Position numbers and translations under genes: made by a program. A model generated the notes under the pieces. The model saw only the letters and a program-made list of their open reading frames with translations. It was not told the DNA's origin and did not search any database. 64,000 nucleotides of DNA, from the NCBI GenBank assembly GCA_046350675.1, contig JAXLZZ010000005.1:62001-126000 (forward strand). Direction: 5' to 3'. Origin of the DNA: JAXLZZ01 sp046350675. GTDB lineage: Bacteria > Patescibacteriota > Saccharimonadia > Saccharimonadales > UBA4665. Positions 8,763-16,654 of this stretch are shown here, one piece after another. Positions within the stretch are counted from its first letter, which is position 1, and each line of letters opens with the position of its first letter.

Positions 8763-9371
8763 ATGGTTTCTCGAACACAAGAGCTCGTACGACTTCTGGA
8801 AGAAGATCAACAAGAGAGCCGCATTATGGGGCGAGCATTCTTTCAGGCAGACAACACAAATCTTGTCGATCAGCAAAAAAATATAATGAGGAAACGCGAT
8901 CAACGTGCCAAAAAAGCTCTTCAAATACTAAAAGAGATTGGTGATCCGTCTATCTCGAACCTAGGTGTCGCAGGTGCACAAGCAATGTCGATCTTGGCGC
9001 TTCATGCCTCGCCTAATGTGTTGAGAGAAGTTTTGGGTGCATTTACCAAACTCTACCAGCGTAAAGCCGAGGACACATATTACCAGGCCATACCCTCAAT
9101 GACTGATCTTCTGCTAATTCTTGAGCACCATAAGCAGCGGTTTGCTACCCAGTGGCTGTTTGATAAGAACAAGCAGCCATTTTTACCCTCAGTGGAAGAT
9201 TTCGAGCATGTAAACGAACGGCGACACCTGTATGGTATTGAACCACTGCATTGGCCCAAGTCGTTAGCCCTACCTGCATCGAAGCAACCTTGGTTAAAAC
9301 GGCCGTTGTCGGAGCTTGTCATGAGAGATCTCACGAAAGATGAATATGATGAACTTTTACTTAATCGATAG
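8763..9371 (+). CDS. DUF6624-like protein in the RiPP operon
   Basis: 202 residues from ATG 8763, preferred over a TTG at 8745 because AAGGA sits at 8751-8755 with 7-nt spacing. The pattern resembles DUF6624: an early helix RTQELVRLLEEDQQ, then SNLGVAGAQAMSILALHAS, a helical repeat region, a central stretch analogous to the family's YLTDR-type segment, and a C-terminal EDFEHVNERRHLYGIEPL matching the family's VDERR..GL.PL ending. No catalytic motif or membrane segment is seen. It lies between precursor and ligase; 14 nt separate it from the ligase. It may be a maturation helper, a recognition factor or an immunity protein; the function is unknown. Confidence 0.65.
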   Translation: MVSRTQELVRLLEEDQQESRIMGRAFFQADNTNLVDQQKNIMRKRDQRAKKALQILKEIGDPSISNLGVAGAQAMSILALHASPNVLREVLGAFTKLYQRKAEDTYYQAIPSMTDLLLILEHHKQRFATQWLFDKNKQPFLPSVEDFEHVNERRHLYGIEPLHWPKSLALPASKQPWLKRPLSELVMRDLTKDEYDELLLNR

Positions 9372-9385
9372 AGGAGGATTGCAAA

Positions 9386-10372
9386 ATGGAAAAGCCAGTA
9401 CTAATAGCTACAGCCAGCTTTGACGAGCATGCATATAGCCCTGTCGCAGAAATCTTAGAGCAAAGAGGCTACCCAGTTGTGATTTATAGAACCGACAGGC
9501 TACTTTCGGGGGAAGATAGTTTTACTATTGATATGGCGGCCGAAGGTGGACCTTCGTTGCAGTATAACGGTGTCCTAATTCAAGAGGAACGTATTAGTGC
9601 GGCATGGTACCGCAAGATAGGTAGTTTTGCTCTCCCAGATGTGGAAGAGCAGTTGGCTAAACAGTTGCATATGAACAACGAAGTAAGAGCTCTCCATGAT
9701 ACAATCTGGCCTGTATTTTATTCGGATGATATATGGCTTAATTCACCCTCCCGTATATCCCAGGCAGATAGAAAACTTAGTCAATTAATGGTTGCAGAAG
9801 AGGTGGGATTCTCCGTGCCACGTACATATGTAGGCAGTGACTGGGAGGCTATACGCGAAGGGCTGGTGCCAGGTGGTGAAGATGAGATGATCATTAAGAT
9901 GATGCGCGGTGTCACTAGTGAGGACAACAACGTAAAAACAATGCACACCACAATCGTTGATCAGCAAAAACTCGATAAACTTAAGACCTACACTTCTCCA
10001 TTCCCCGGGCTCTACCAACCTTTTATAGACAAGGCTCGTGAGTGGAGGGTTGCTGCGGTGGGTGAAAATATTTTTCCAACTGCGATTTACACGACCGATG
10101 AAGCAAAGAGTGATTGGAGAAAGTTACAGGAAACTGATGCGGTACAGTTTAGAGACGAAGCCTTACCAGAAGGTATTAGCGAATTATGTATTGGGTATTT
10201 AGAGAAGATGGGGTTGAGGTTTGGTGCTTTTGACCTAGTAGAGAAGCCAAGTGGTGAAGTAGTTTTCTTGGAGTGTAATCCAAACGGGCAGTATGGGTGG
10301 CAAGAAGAAAAGACAGGTTTCCCTATATCTGTCGCCATCGCGGACGAACTAGTATCGATCGCGCATAGCTAG
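9386..10372 (+). CDS. ATP-grasp ligase of MvdC/MvdD type (graspetide macrocyclase)
   Basis: 328 residues. Family hallmarks in order: N-terminal pre-ATP-grasp VLIATASFDEHAYSPVAEIL, AAWYRKIGSF, the lysine segment DRKLSQLMVAEEVGF, MIIKMMRG for ATP binding, YQPFIDKAREWRVAAVG, and the Mg/ATP loop FLECNPNGQYGW followed by FPISVAIADEL. This is the layout of enzymes that form side-chain ester or amide macrocycles in microviridin-class peptides by phosphorylating Asp/Glu. AGAGGAGG 5' of the ATG is a strong ribosome binding site. Confident as an MvdD-like ATP-grasp; the macrocyclase role follows from family and operon context. Confidence 0.85.
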   Translation: MEKPVLIATASFDEHAYSPVAEILEQRGYPVVIYRTDRLLSGEDSFTIDMAAEGGPSLQYNGVLIQEERISAAWYRKIGSFALPDVEEQLAKQLHMNNEVRALHDTIWPVFYSDDIWLNSPSRISQADRKLSQLMVAEEVGFSVPRTYVGSDWEAIREGLVPGGEDEMIIKMMRGVTSEDNNVKTMHTTIVDQQKLDKLKTYTSPFPGLYQPFIDKAREWRVAAVGENIFPTAIYTTDEAKSDWRKLQETDAVQFRDEALPEGISELCIGYLEKMGLRFGAFDLVEKPSGEVVFLECNPNGQYGWQEEKTGFPISVAIADELVSIAHS

Positions 10373-10432
10373 CAGGCACTTGAAATTTTGCTCCAGAACA
10401 GATACGCTTGAACGGTCTTTCTTTGGCCATGT

Positions 10433-10519
10433 GCGGATGTGGCGGAATTGGTAGACGCGCTAGCTTCAGGAGCTAGTGAGCTTCGGCTCGTGGAGGTTCA
10501 AGTCCTCTCATCCGCACCA
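10433..10519 (+). tRNA. tRNA-Leu (CAG)
   Basis: Cloverleaf with 7-bp acceptor GCGGATG/CATCCGC, class II variable arm GAGCTTCGGCTC, T-arm GGTTCAAGTCC and encoded CCA. The anticodon loop is TTCAGGA, giving CAG. Confidence 0.96.
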
Positions 10520-10521
10520 TC

Positions 10522-10554
10522 AAAAAGTGACTGTCCGTTGGGCGGTCGCTTTTT
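10522..10554 (+). terminator. Terminator after tRNA-Leu(CAG)
   Basis: Inverted repeat AAAAAGTGACTGTCC / GGGCGGTCGCTTTTT ending in a T run, starting 3 nt after the CCA end. Confidence 0.8.
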
Positions 10555-10563
10555 GTTTATATT

Positions 10564-10679
10564 GAGGACTTGAACCGTAGGTCGACAATAGCCAGTGGCT
10601 ATTGGAGTTTTCCTTGCTTGGCCGAACGAGCAACGTATTGCGAGTGAGCATCTCAAGAGAAGTCCTCTCATCCGCACCA
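10564..10679 (+). repeat. tRNA-tail module A (behind tRNA-Leu CAG)
   Basis: 116-bp unit. It begins with GAGGACTTGAACC, the reverse complement of the tRNA's T-arm GGTTCAAGTCCTC, and ends with AGTCCTCTCATCCGCACCA, a direct copy of the last 19 nt of the tRNA including CCA. The middle holds the palindrome CAATAGCCAGTGGCTATTG. The interior is nearly identical to that of the module at 35548-35662. The ends are inverted repeats, so the unit could fold into a long hairpin. Confidence 0.75.
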
Positions 10680-10740
10680 GATTCGTGGTATCATATTTGC
10701 TAGACAGTTTTACGATTTTTACGGGGGACAGACATACTCA

Positions 10741-12375
10741 ATGAGTAAAGTTGCACATTATTTGCAAGAACACCTAGTGGGCGAGGTGATGACCAGCACT
10801 GATGCCCGCCGTTATTTCTCTACCGACGCTAGTATTCTTCAAGTCGCGCCAGCATTAATTGCGTATCCACGCAATGAAAATGACGTGCGCAAGACAGCAC
10901 GTTTTACCTGGCAGCTTGCTGAGCGGGGTCGCGTAATTCCTATCACCGCGCGTGGTGCAGGTACGGATCAGTCCGGTGCAGCTATCGGTAGCGGCATCAT
11001 GATCGTATTCCCAGCCCACATGAATCGCATTTTGGAGCTCGATACGAAGGCCAATACCGTTACGGTTGAGCCAGGGATCAATTATGCCAAACTACAACAG
11101 ACTCTTCATACGCATGGTCGTTTTCTTCCGCCGTATCCAGCTTCCTTGGAGTACTCTACGATTGGCGGCGCAGTTGCGAACAACGCAGCGGGGGAGCGGT
11201 CGGTAAAATACGGGACTACCCGTTCCTATGTGCAAGCTTTACGTGTAGTACTGGCAAACGGTGAAGTTATTGAAACTCGCCGTCTCAACAAGCGAGAGCT
11301 CAGCAAAAAATTAGGGCTAGCAACATTTGAAGGTGAAATTTATCGATCAGTAGACACCCTGCTTGAAGAGAATAAACAGGTACTGGAAAGCATGGAGCTG
11401 AATGTTACCAAAAACAATGCAGGCTACGATTTACTCGATATTAAACGCAAAGATGGCAGTTTTGACCTAACGCCGCTTATCGTAGGTAGCCAAGGCACGC
11501 TCGGTGTAGTCACAGAAGTGGTGCTCGAAACCGAAGAACACAACCCACAAACCAGCCTTACACTTGCCACCTTTGATAGTCTCGAGAATCTGCAAACAGC
11601 CATGCTAGAGCTGCGCGATTTGCCAGAAAAGCCAAGCGCCATCGAGCTCATAGACGGCAACGTTATTCAGCAGGTGCATGCGTTGAATCCAAATCAGCTT
11701 AAGGATGTGATAAGCGAGCCGTTTCCACTTGCAGCCCTGTTAATTGAATTTGATTGTGGCGAAAAACGTATTAAGAAAGTCGCCAAGAAAGTTGGTCGTA
11801 TTCTTGATACTTACGCTGTAACAGAAGAGACTGCAACCGAGCCAGACCAGCAACAAAAGCTGCTCAAACTTCGTCAGGCTGCAGGGTCACTTATGAGTCA
11901 CAACGAAGGCTTACTGCGTTCAGTGCCGATTATTGACGATGCTGCCGTACCGCCTACACAGCTTCGGGCCTACATAGAAGGTATTTATAAATTGCTCAAA
12001 ACAAATGGTGTTAAACCTGCCGTTTGGGGTCATGCGGGCGATGGTAATTTGCACATGCTACCCAAACTTAATCTAGGCCAGGTAGGCGATCGCCAACGTG
12101 CTTTCCGTATGATGGACGAGCATCGCAAACTTGTGAAGAGTCTTGGCGGCACCATTAGCGCCGAAGCTGGTGATGGCCGGCTGCGAACACCTTATCTCGA
12201 GGATGTGTACGGACCAGAAGTCTACGCACTCCTAAGAAAAGTTAAACTAATTTTTGATCCGTACGGTACGCTCAACCCGGGGGTAAAGTTTGATACATCA
12301 GTCGACGATCTAAAAGAAATAATCCGCCCCGACTACAACTTCGAACACCTCTACGATCACCTTCCGCGCAGCTAA
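10741..12375 (+). CDS. FAD-binding oxidoreductase, GlcD/D-lactate dehydrogenase type
   Basis: 544 residues. The N-terminal PCMH-type FAD domain has PITARGAGTDQSGAAIGSG and STIGGAVANNAAGERSVKYG; the C-terminal FAD-oxidase domain has VWGHAGDGNLHMLPKLNL and GGTISAEAGDGRLRTPYL. Family members oxidise 2-hydroxyacids such as D-lactate or glycolate and pass electrons to quinone or other carriers. No iron-sulfur domain is fused. It stands alone between tRNA genes; a GGGGGA precedes the ATG by several bases. Substrate not determinable. Confidence 0.88.
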   Translation: MSKVAHYLQEHLVGEVMTSTDARRYFSTDASILQVAPALIAYPRNENDVRKTARFTWQLAERGRVIPITARGAGTDQSGAAIGSGIMIVFPAHMNRILELDTKANTVTVEPGINYAKLQQTLHTHGRFLPPYPASLEYSTIGGAVANNAAGERSVKYGTTRSYVQALRVVLANGEVIETRRLNKRELSKKLGLATFEGEIYRSVDTLLEENKQVLESMELNVTKNNAGYDLLDIKRKDGSFDLTPLIVGSQGTLGVVTEVVLETEEHNPQTSLTLATFDSLENLQTAMLELRDLPEKPSAIELIDGNVIQQVHALNPNQLKDVISEPFPLAALLIEFDCGEKRIKKVAKKVGRILDTYAVTEETATEPDQQQKLLKLRQAAGSLMSHNEGLLRSVPIIDDAAVPPTQLRAYIEGIYKLLKTNGVKPAVWGHAGDGNLHMLPKLNLGQVGDRQRAFRMMDEHRKLVKSLGGTISAEAGDGRLRTPYLEDVYGPEVYALLRKVKLIFDPYGTLNPGVKFDTSVDDLKEIIRPDYNFEHLYDHLPRS

Positions 12376-12442
12376 TTATTTGTTGGTAACTTTACATAGC
12401 AATAGAGGGACAGCGGACTTCGTCCTTCTCCGCTCAGCCATA

Positions 12443-12473
12443 TAAAAAGTCCCACATTTGTGGGACTTTTTAT
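12443..12473. terminator. Bidirectional terminator between glcD-like gene and tRNA-Val
   Basis: AAAAAGTCCCAC-ATTT-GTGGGACTTTTT is a perfect hairpin flanked by A and T runs, so it can serve both the plus-strand flavoenzyme and the minus-strand tRNA-Val. Confidence 0.85.
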
Positions 12474-12474
12474 A

Positions 12475-12551
12475 TGGTGGGTGATGAGGGACTCGAACCC
12501 CCGACCCCCTCGGTGTAAACGAGGTGCTCTAGCCAACTGAGCTAATCACCC
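12475..12551 (-). tRNA. tRNA-Val (TAC)
   Basis: Minus-strand cloverleaf with acceptor GGGTGAT/ATCACCC, anticodon loop TTTACAC (TAC), T-arm GGGGGTTCGAGTCCC, discriminator A and encoded CCA. Confidence 0.95.
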
Positions 12552-12573
12552 TTACTTGTTAACGCCTGCGCCC

Positions 12574-12660
12574 TGGTGCGGACGAGAGGACTTGAACCTC
12601 CACAGGATTGCTCCCACTACCACCTCAAGGTAGCGCGTCTACCAATTCCGCCACGTCCGC
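12574..12660 (-). tRNA. tRNA-Leu (GAG)
   Basis: Minus-strand class II tRNA: acceptor GCGGACG/CGTCCGC, anticodon loop TTGAGGT (GAG), long variable arm, T-arm GGTTCAAGTCC and encoded CCA. It lies 22 nt upstream of tRNA-Val and is probably co-transcribed with it. Confidence 0.95.
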
Positions 12661-12742
12661 GTGGAAAGACCGTACTATCGTATCTGTTTTAGTCAAAAAT
12701 TTCAACTATAATTACACAGCTATGGCATTGACGCACTGATTG

Positions 12743-13726
12743 TTATTTCTTGGCTGGGATCCGGTCGAGTTTTTCGAGTGAATCGAGTACAAGGTAATTT
12801 CGAAGATTCATACCGTATTTGCTGCGATTTTGGGTGCTGAGATTGACCGATCCGACCCAAGGATCAACACTTGGTGAGGTGGCCAAGTGGATACCATCAT
12901 TTTTGAGGCCATAATTATTGCTGGCTCCTATAGTTTGTTTTTGCGCAAACCATAGATCAATCATAGGAGTCCTATTTGCCTTGGCTGTGGTACGAATCAT
13001 TCTGTTGATTTGGATGACACGATTCGCTCCATTTGACCGATTCATGCCTGTAGTCCCATCTTTGGCAATTGGGGCGGTAAACAGAACGGGAGTTACTCCA
13101 TAGGATCGCGCAGTATAAATCATCTGCGTGAGTTGTTGCTGCATTGTGTTTAACTCGGCTGTAGTCATGCTAGCCCCGCTCGATAGACGGGCTTCGTTGG
13201 TACCGAACTGTATAAAAGCATACCGAGGATTCACTGCTTTAATTTCACACACAAGAGTGGTGTCGCTACAAGGTATATTTGCGCTAGTGCCGGGAGTTAA
13301 TGCGTATGAGGCAGTCGCGCCGCCGCGAGCCGCGTATGAAACACGGCTAAATGAGTTTGCAGTTGCACCAGTGTTACAGGTTTGGCTCATTGAATTAGGA
13401 TCACCAAGTGGTAACTTTGTCTGACGGTATCGTTGCACTACTTGCTCAAGTGAACTTCTAAGCCCCACAGGAGTGTAACGGTAACAACCAAGTCCGTAGA
13501 GCGACATATGATTTTCGGTGTTTGAATCGCCAACTTTGATAAATGTATAACGGTTATTGCCCTTGGCTTTACTGTTCTTTAGGTCAGCTTGAATCTGTCG
13601 ATACGTAGCCTTGTCATAGCGGAGATAACTAGGAGTAGTTGTGGTAGTTGCAGCCGATACAGAAGCACTCAAGCTGGCAACAGCTACGGTAGCTACAAGA
13701 GTGATAATGCATATGATTTTTCGCAC
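12743..13726 (-). CDS. Secreted SGNH/GDSL-type hydrolase
   Basis: Starting at GTG 13726 gives 327 residues with a signal peptide (VRKIICIITLVATVAVASLS, then ASVSAA). SGNH blocks: KVGDSNTE with candidate nucleophile Ser68 (block I), FIQFGTNEA (block III, N in GTNE) and NDGIHL with Asp and His (block V). Likely an extracellular esterase, for example on cell-wall or polysaccharide acyl groups. An ATG at 13765 would also be open but lies upstream of the -10 (TATACT, 13738-13733), which is 6 nt from the GTG, so a leaderless GTG start fits best. Confidence 0.75.
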   Translation of the reverse strand: MRKIICIITLVATVAVASLSASVSAATTTTTPSYLRYDKATYRQIQADLKNSKAKGNNRYTFIKVGDSNTENHMSLYGLGCYRYTPVGLRSSLEQVVQRYRQTKLPLGDPNSMSQTCNTGATANSFSRVSYAARGGATASYALTPGTSANIPCSDTTLVCEIKAVNPRYAFIQFGTNEARLSSGASMTTAELNTMQQQLTQMIYTARSYGVTPVLFTAPIAKDGTTGMNRSNGANRVIQINRMIRTTAKANRTPMIDLWFAQKQTIGASNNYGLKNDGIHLATSPSVDPWVGSVNLSTQNRSKYGMNLRNYLVLDSLEKLDRIPAKK

Positions 13727-13810
13727 CAGATAAGTATAGCGAAATTCAACGCTTATGTCTAGCATGCAAGATAGATGTCAAAACGTCTACGTTATTGTAT
13801 TGTCTGCTAG

Positions 13811-15040
13811 TTAAAGCGGGTGGGTGAGACGCCACCAGGGAGACGGTTGGGAAGGAGTTGTGGCTAGCGTGACAGGTACCGGTGGAAGATTGCTGGTGGC
13901 GGACTTGCCCACACCAAGCGTGCCGACCGTACTGCCTGCTTGAGTATTTGATCCGATGTCGTCAAGCTTCAGAACTGCCGTTGCACGCGAGCTATTCCAA
14001 ACTTTCACAGACACATCTTTACTGGCGATTACGGGCACTGAGCCACCCCACGGCAACGAGTAGGAGCCTACCTTATCCCCGGTTTTTGCAAATTCAACGG
14101 TGTGGAAGTTTGTGCGAGCACTTTTCATGAGCGTTAAACTCTCCGACATTGCTGCTGCACGGTTCGGCGCACTCATCACAGCCGTCACAATAACCACAGT
14201 CGTGTTGTTCATCTTTGTTTCGCTGGCTCCTAAAAAGACGTAACCCGCTTGATCACTATTGCCAGTTTTAATACCTACGATGCCTTCTTGACCGAGCAGG
14301 GTATTAGTGTTCGTTAACGTTCCTGCCACAGGGAAATTATTGATTTGCTTGGTGCCAACAATCTTACGCAGCACAGGGTTATCCATGGCTAATTCGCCAA
14401 TCTTTACAAGATCGGATGGCGTGGAGGTTGTTTCTGGCAGCAGGCCGCTGGCATCGCTGCCAACTTTTGTGGAGTTAATATTGTGTTTGGCAAGGAAGGC
14501 GTTAGCGGCAGCGCTGTACCCGCCCAGCGATCCAAATGCCCAAACTGCTGCAGTATCAGCCATATTGTTAGCGGATGGCAGCATCATTGCTTGCAGCATT
14601 TGCAGCTGCGTAATTTCTTCACCGGCCTGAACACGCACGAGAGAACCATTTTTTGCTGCGTAGGCATTGTAGAGCGCAACATCAGCGTCAGTAAGTTTGA
14701 TCTGGGGCCCGTCCTGACCTGGTTTTAAGGGATATTTATCAAGAATAGTCAATGCGGCGATAGTTTTCGCGGTGCTGGCAGTTGCCGATGGAGATTGGTC
14801 GTTTTTGGTTTCTAAAATAGAACTTCCCACAATACCGACGGCTGCCTTATCAGTTGCAGGCCAGGCTAGCGTGCTTTTTTCGGCTGGCGCGGAGAACTGA
14901 TCTACGCTTTGCACCGGCGCCACAAGCGTGATTGTTCGAGTGAGAGCATAGTATGCATATCCAGCTATGAGCACTAACAATACAATGACAACAATAGGCC
15001 AGCGTCGTTTGCGACGTGGCGAGTATGGGTATCTTTCCAT
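13811..15040 (-). CDS. D-alanyl-D-alanine carboxypeptidase, S11 family (PBP5-like)
   Basis: 409 residues from ATG 15040. A membrane anchor (residues 14-33) is followed by a penicillin-binding transpeptidase-fold domain: STAK at 89-92 (catalytic Ser and Lys), SANN and GIKTGNSDQAGYVF (KTG box). A C-terminal beta-rich part follows, as in PBP5-type enzymes. It trims the terminal D-Ala from peptidoglycan stem peptides outside the membrane. The alternative start at 15055 overlaps a TATGAT -10 (15056-15051), which argues for the downstream start. No lipobox or sortase signal is seen. Confidence 0.88.
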   Translation of the reverse strand: MERYPYSPRRKRRWPIVVIVLLVLIAGYAYYALTRTITLVAPVQSVDQFSAPAEKSTLAWPATDKAAVGIVGSSILETKNDQSPSATASTAKTIAALTILDKYPLKPGQDGPQIKLTDADVALYNAYAAKNGSLVRVQAGEEITQLQMLQAMMLPSANNMADTAAVWAFGSLGGYSAAANAFLAKHNINSTKVGSDASGLLPETTSTPSDLVKIGELAMDNPVLRKIVGTKQINNFPVAGTLTNTNTLLGQEGIVGIKTGNSDQAGYVFLGASETKMNNTTVVIVTAVMSAPNRAAAMSESLTLMKSARTNFHTVEFAKTGDKVGSYSLPWGGSVPVIASKDVSVKVWNSSRATAVLKLDDIGSNTQAGSTVGTLGVGKSATSNLPPVPVTLATTPSQPSPWWRLTHPL

Positions 15041-15177
15041 AAGCTCTTTCATCATAGCATTTAGCTCGCCACTGTTGTATACGGGCGTAATTTATATACG
15101 GATATATTTCGTAGCAAGCGAGCTTCAACTTGTACGCTTCCGCTGGTATAATGAAAGCATAACCTAAGGAGGGATCA

Positions 15178-15738
15178 ATGGTCTTTGTCATTATCGGTGT
15201 CGTCGTACTTATCATCATAGTGCTGGCGTACATGTATAACAGCTTGGTGCGATTAAATGTACAGGCGAAAGAAGCGTGGAGCGATATCACGGTACAGCTC
15301 AAGCGCCGGTACGATTTGATTCCCAATCTTGTAAAAACTGTTCAGGGCTATGCCAAACACGAAAAAGGTGTATTCGAGGATGTTACTAAAGCACGTGCCG
15401 AAGCAATGAATGCTGAGGGTCCAGCTGAAACTGCCAAAGCAGAAGGCGACTTCCAAAAAACCATGAAAAGCCTGTTTGCAGTTGCCGAAGCGTACCCAGA
15501 TCTGAAGGCTTCACAAAACTTCCAGCAGCTACAGGCAGAAATTACTGACACAGAAGATAAAATCCAGGCTGCCCGCCGCTTTTATAACGGTGTTGTTCGC
15601 GATTTTAACACCAAGCGCACGGTGTTCCCAACCAATATGTTTGCAAAGATGCTTGGCTTCAAAGAAGACAAAGAGTTCTTTGAGCTTGATGATGCTCAGA
15701 CTGCAGCCGTTCAAGAGCCAGTTGACGTTAAGTTTTAA
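15178..15738 (+). CDS. lemA: LemA family protein
   Basis: 186 residues: one N-terminal membrane helix (2-20) then a long helical domain with the LemA signature YNSLVRLNVQAKEAWSDITVQLKRRYDLIPNLV. The topology puts the short N-terminus outside and the helical bundle in the cytoplasm. AAGGAGGG precedes ATG, and TATAAT lies at about 15147. The next gene is htpX, a common pairing, and the two are probably one operon. Molecular function of LemA is not established. Confidence 0.92.
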   Translation: MVFVIIGVVVLIIIVLAYMYNSLVRLNVQAKEAWSDITVQLKRRYDLIPNLVKTVQGYAKHEKGVFEDVTKARAEAMNAEGPAETAKAEGDFQKTMKSLFAVAEAYPDLKASQNFQQLQAEITDTEDKIQAARRFYNGVVRDFNTKRTVFPTNMFAKMLGFKEDKEFFELDDAQTAAVQEPVDVKF

Positions 15739-15761
15739 CCCAGTTTAGGTAGGTAGCTCAC

Positions 15762-16640
15762 GTGTATAGTGACATCGCTAGTAATAAGCGAAAAACATTC
15801 TTAATAATGTTCATATTTATACTGTTTGTTGCAGGCATTATTTGGATATTCGATCAGTATCTCGGTGGTGGATATTACGTCTTCTATGGCGGTTTAATTG
15901 GCGCCTCAATCTATGTACTGATTACCTATTACAGCGGGGCCAAAATGGCACTGGCGATGAATGGCGCCAAAGAAATTCAGAAGAGCGATAACCCTCGTTT
16001 GTATCGAATAGTCGAGAACCTCGCGATCACTAATGGTATGCCAATGCCCAAGGTGTACGTTATCGATGACCCAGCTGCCAATGCGTTTGCTACCGGTCGC
16101 GACCCAAAACACTCCGCAGTGGCTGCTACAACCGGCATCCTTGATCTGATGACCGACACAGAACTTGAAGGTGTCATTGCGCATGAGCTCGGGCATATTA
16201 AAAACTACGATATCCGAGTCAGCATGGTGGCCTTTGCGCTTACAGCGGTAATCTCATTAATTGCCGACATGATGCTGCGCATATTTATTTTTAGCAGTCA
16301 GGATCGCGACAACAATAATGTGGTGTTCATGATACTTGGTCTTGTGGCAGTGATCTTGGCGCCATTAGTAGCCGCTATGATTCAAATGGCAATATCGCGT
16401 CAACGTGAATATTTAGCGGATGCGACTGGCGCCCTTACCACTCGATACCCAGAAGGTCTAGCCGATGCGCTTGAAAAGCTTGAAACCCACAGCACCACAA
16501 TGCGTCGTCAGAACACTTCAACTGCGCACTTATTCTTTGCTAATCCATTGAAAAAAGGTTTCTTTTCAAAACTGTTTAGCACCCATCCGCCAATCGAGGA
16601 TCGCGTGGCACGACTCCGTAAAATGGGCGACCACGCCTAA
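15762..16640 (+). CDS. htpX: HtpX-like M48 zinc metalloprotease
   Basis: 292 residues with four hydrophobic segments, zinc motif HELGH at 141-145 (GVIAHELGHIKNYD) and the downstream third ligand Glu in REYLADATGA. HtpX cleaves misfolded membrane proteins at the cytoplasmic face. The start is GTG with TAGGTAGG upstream, 23 nt after lemA. Confidence 0.92.
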   Translation: MYSDIASNKRKTFLIMFIFILFVAGIIWIFDQYLGGGYYVFYGGLIGASIYVLITYYSGAKMALAMNGAKEIQKSDNPRLYRIVENLAITNGMPMPKVYVIDDPAANAFATGRDPKHSAVAATTGILDLMTDTELEGVIAHELGHIKNYDIRVSMVAFALTAVISLIADMMLRIFIFSSQDRDNNNVVFMILGLVAVILAPLVAAMIQMAISRQREYLADATGALTTRYPEGLADALEKLETHSTTMRRQNTSTAHLFFANPLKKGFFSKLFSTHPPIEDRVARLRKMGDHA

Positions 16641-16654
16641 AGCAACACCAGGCT

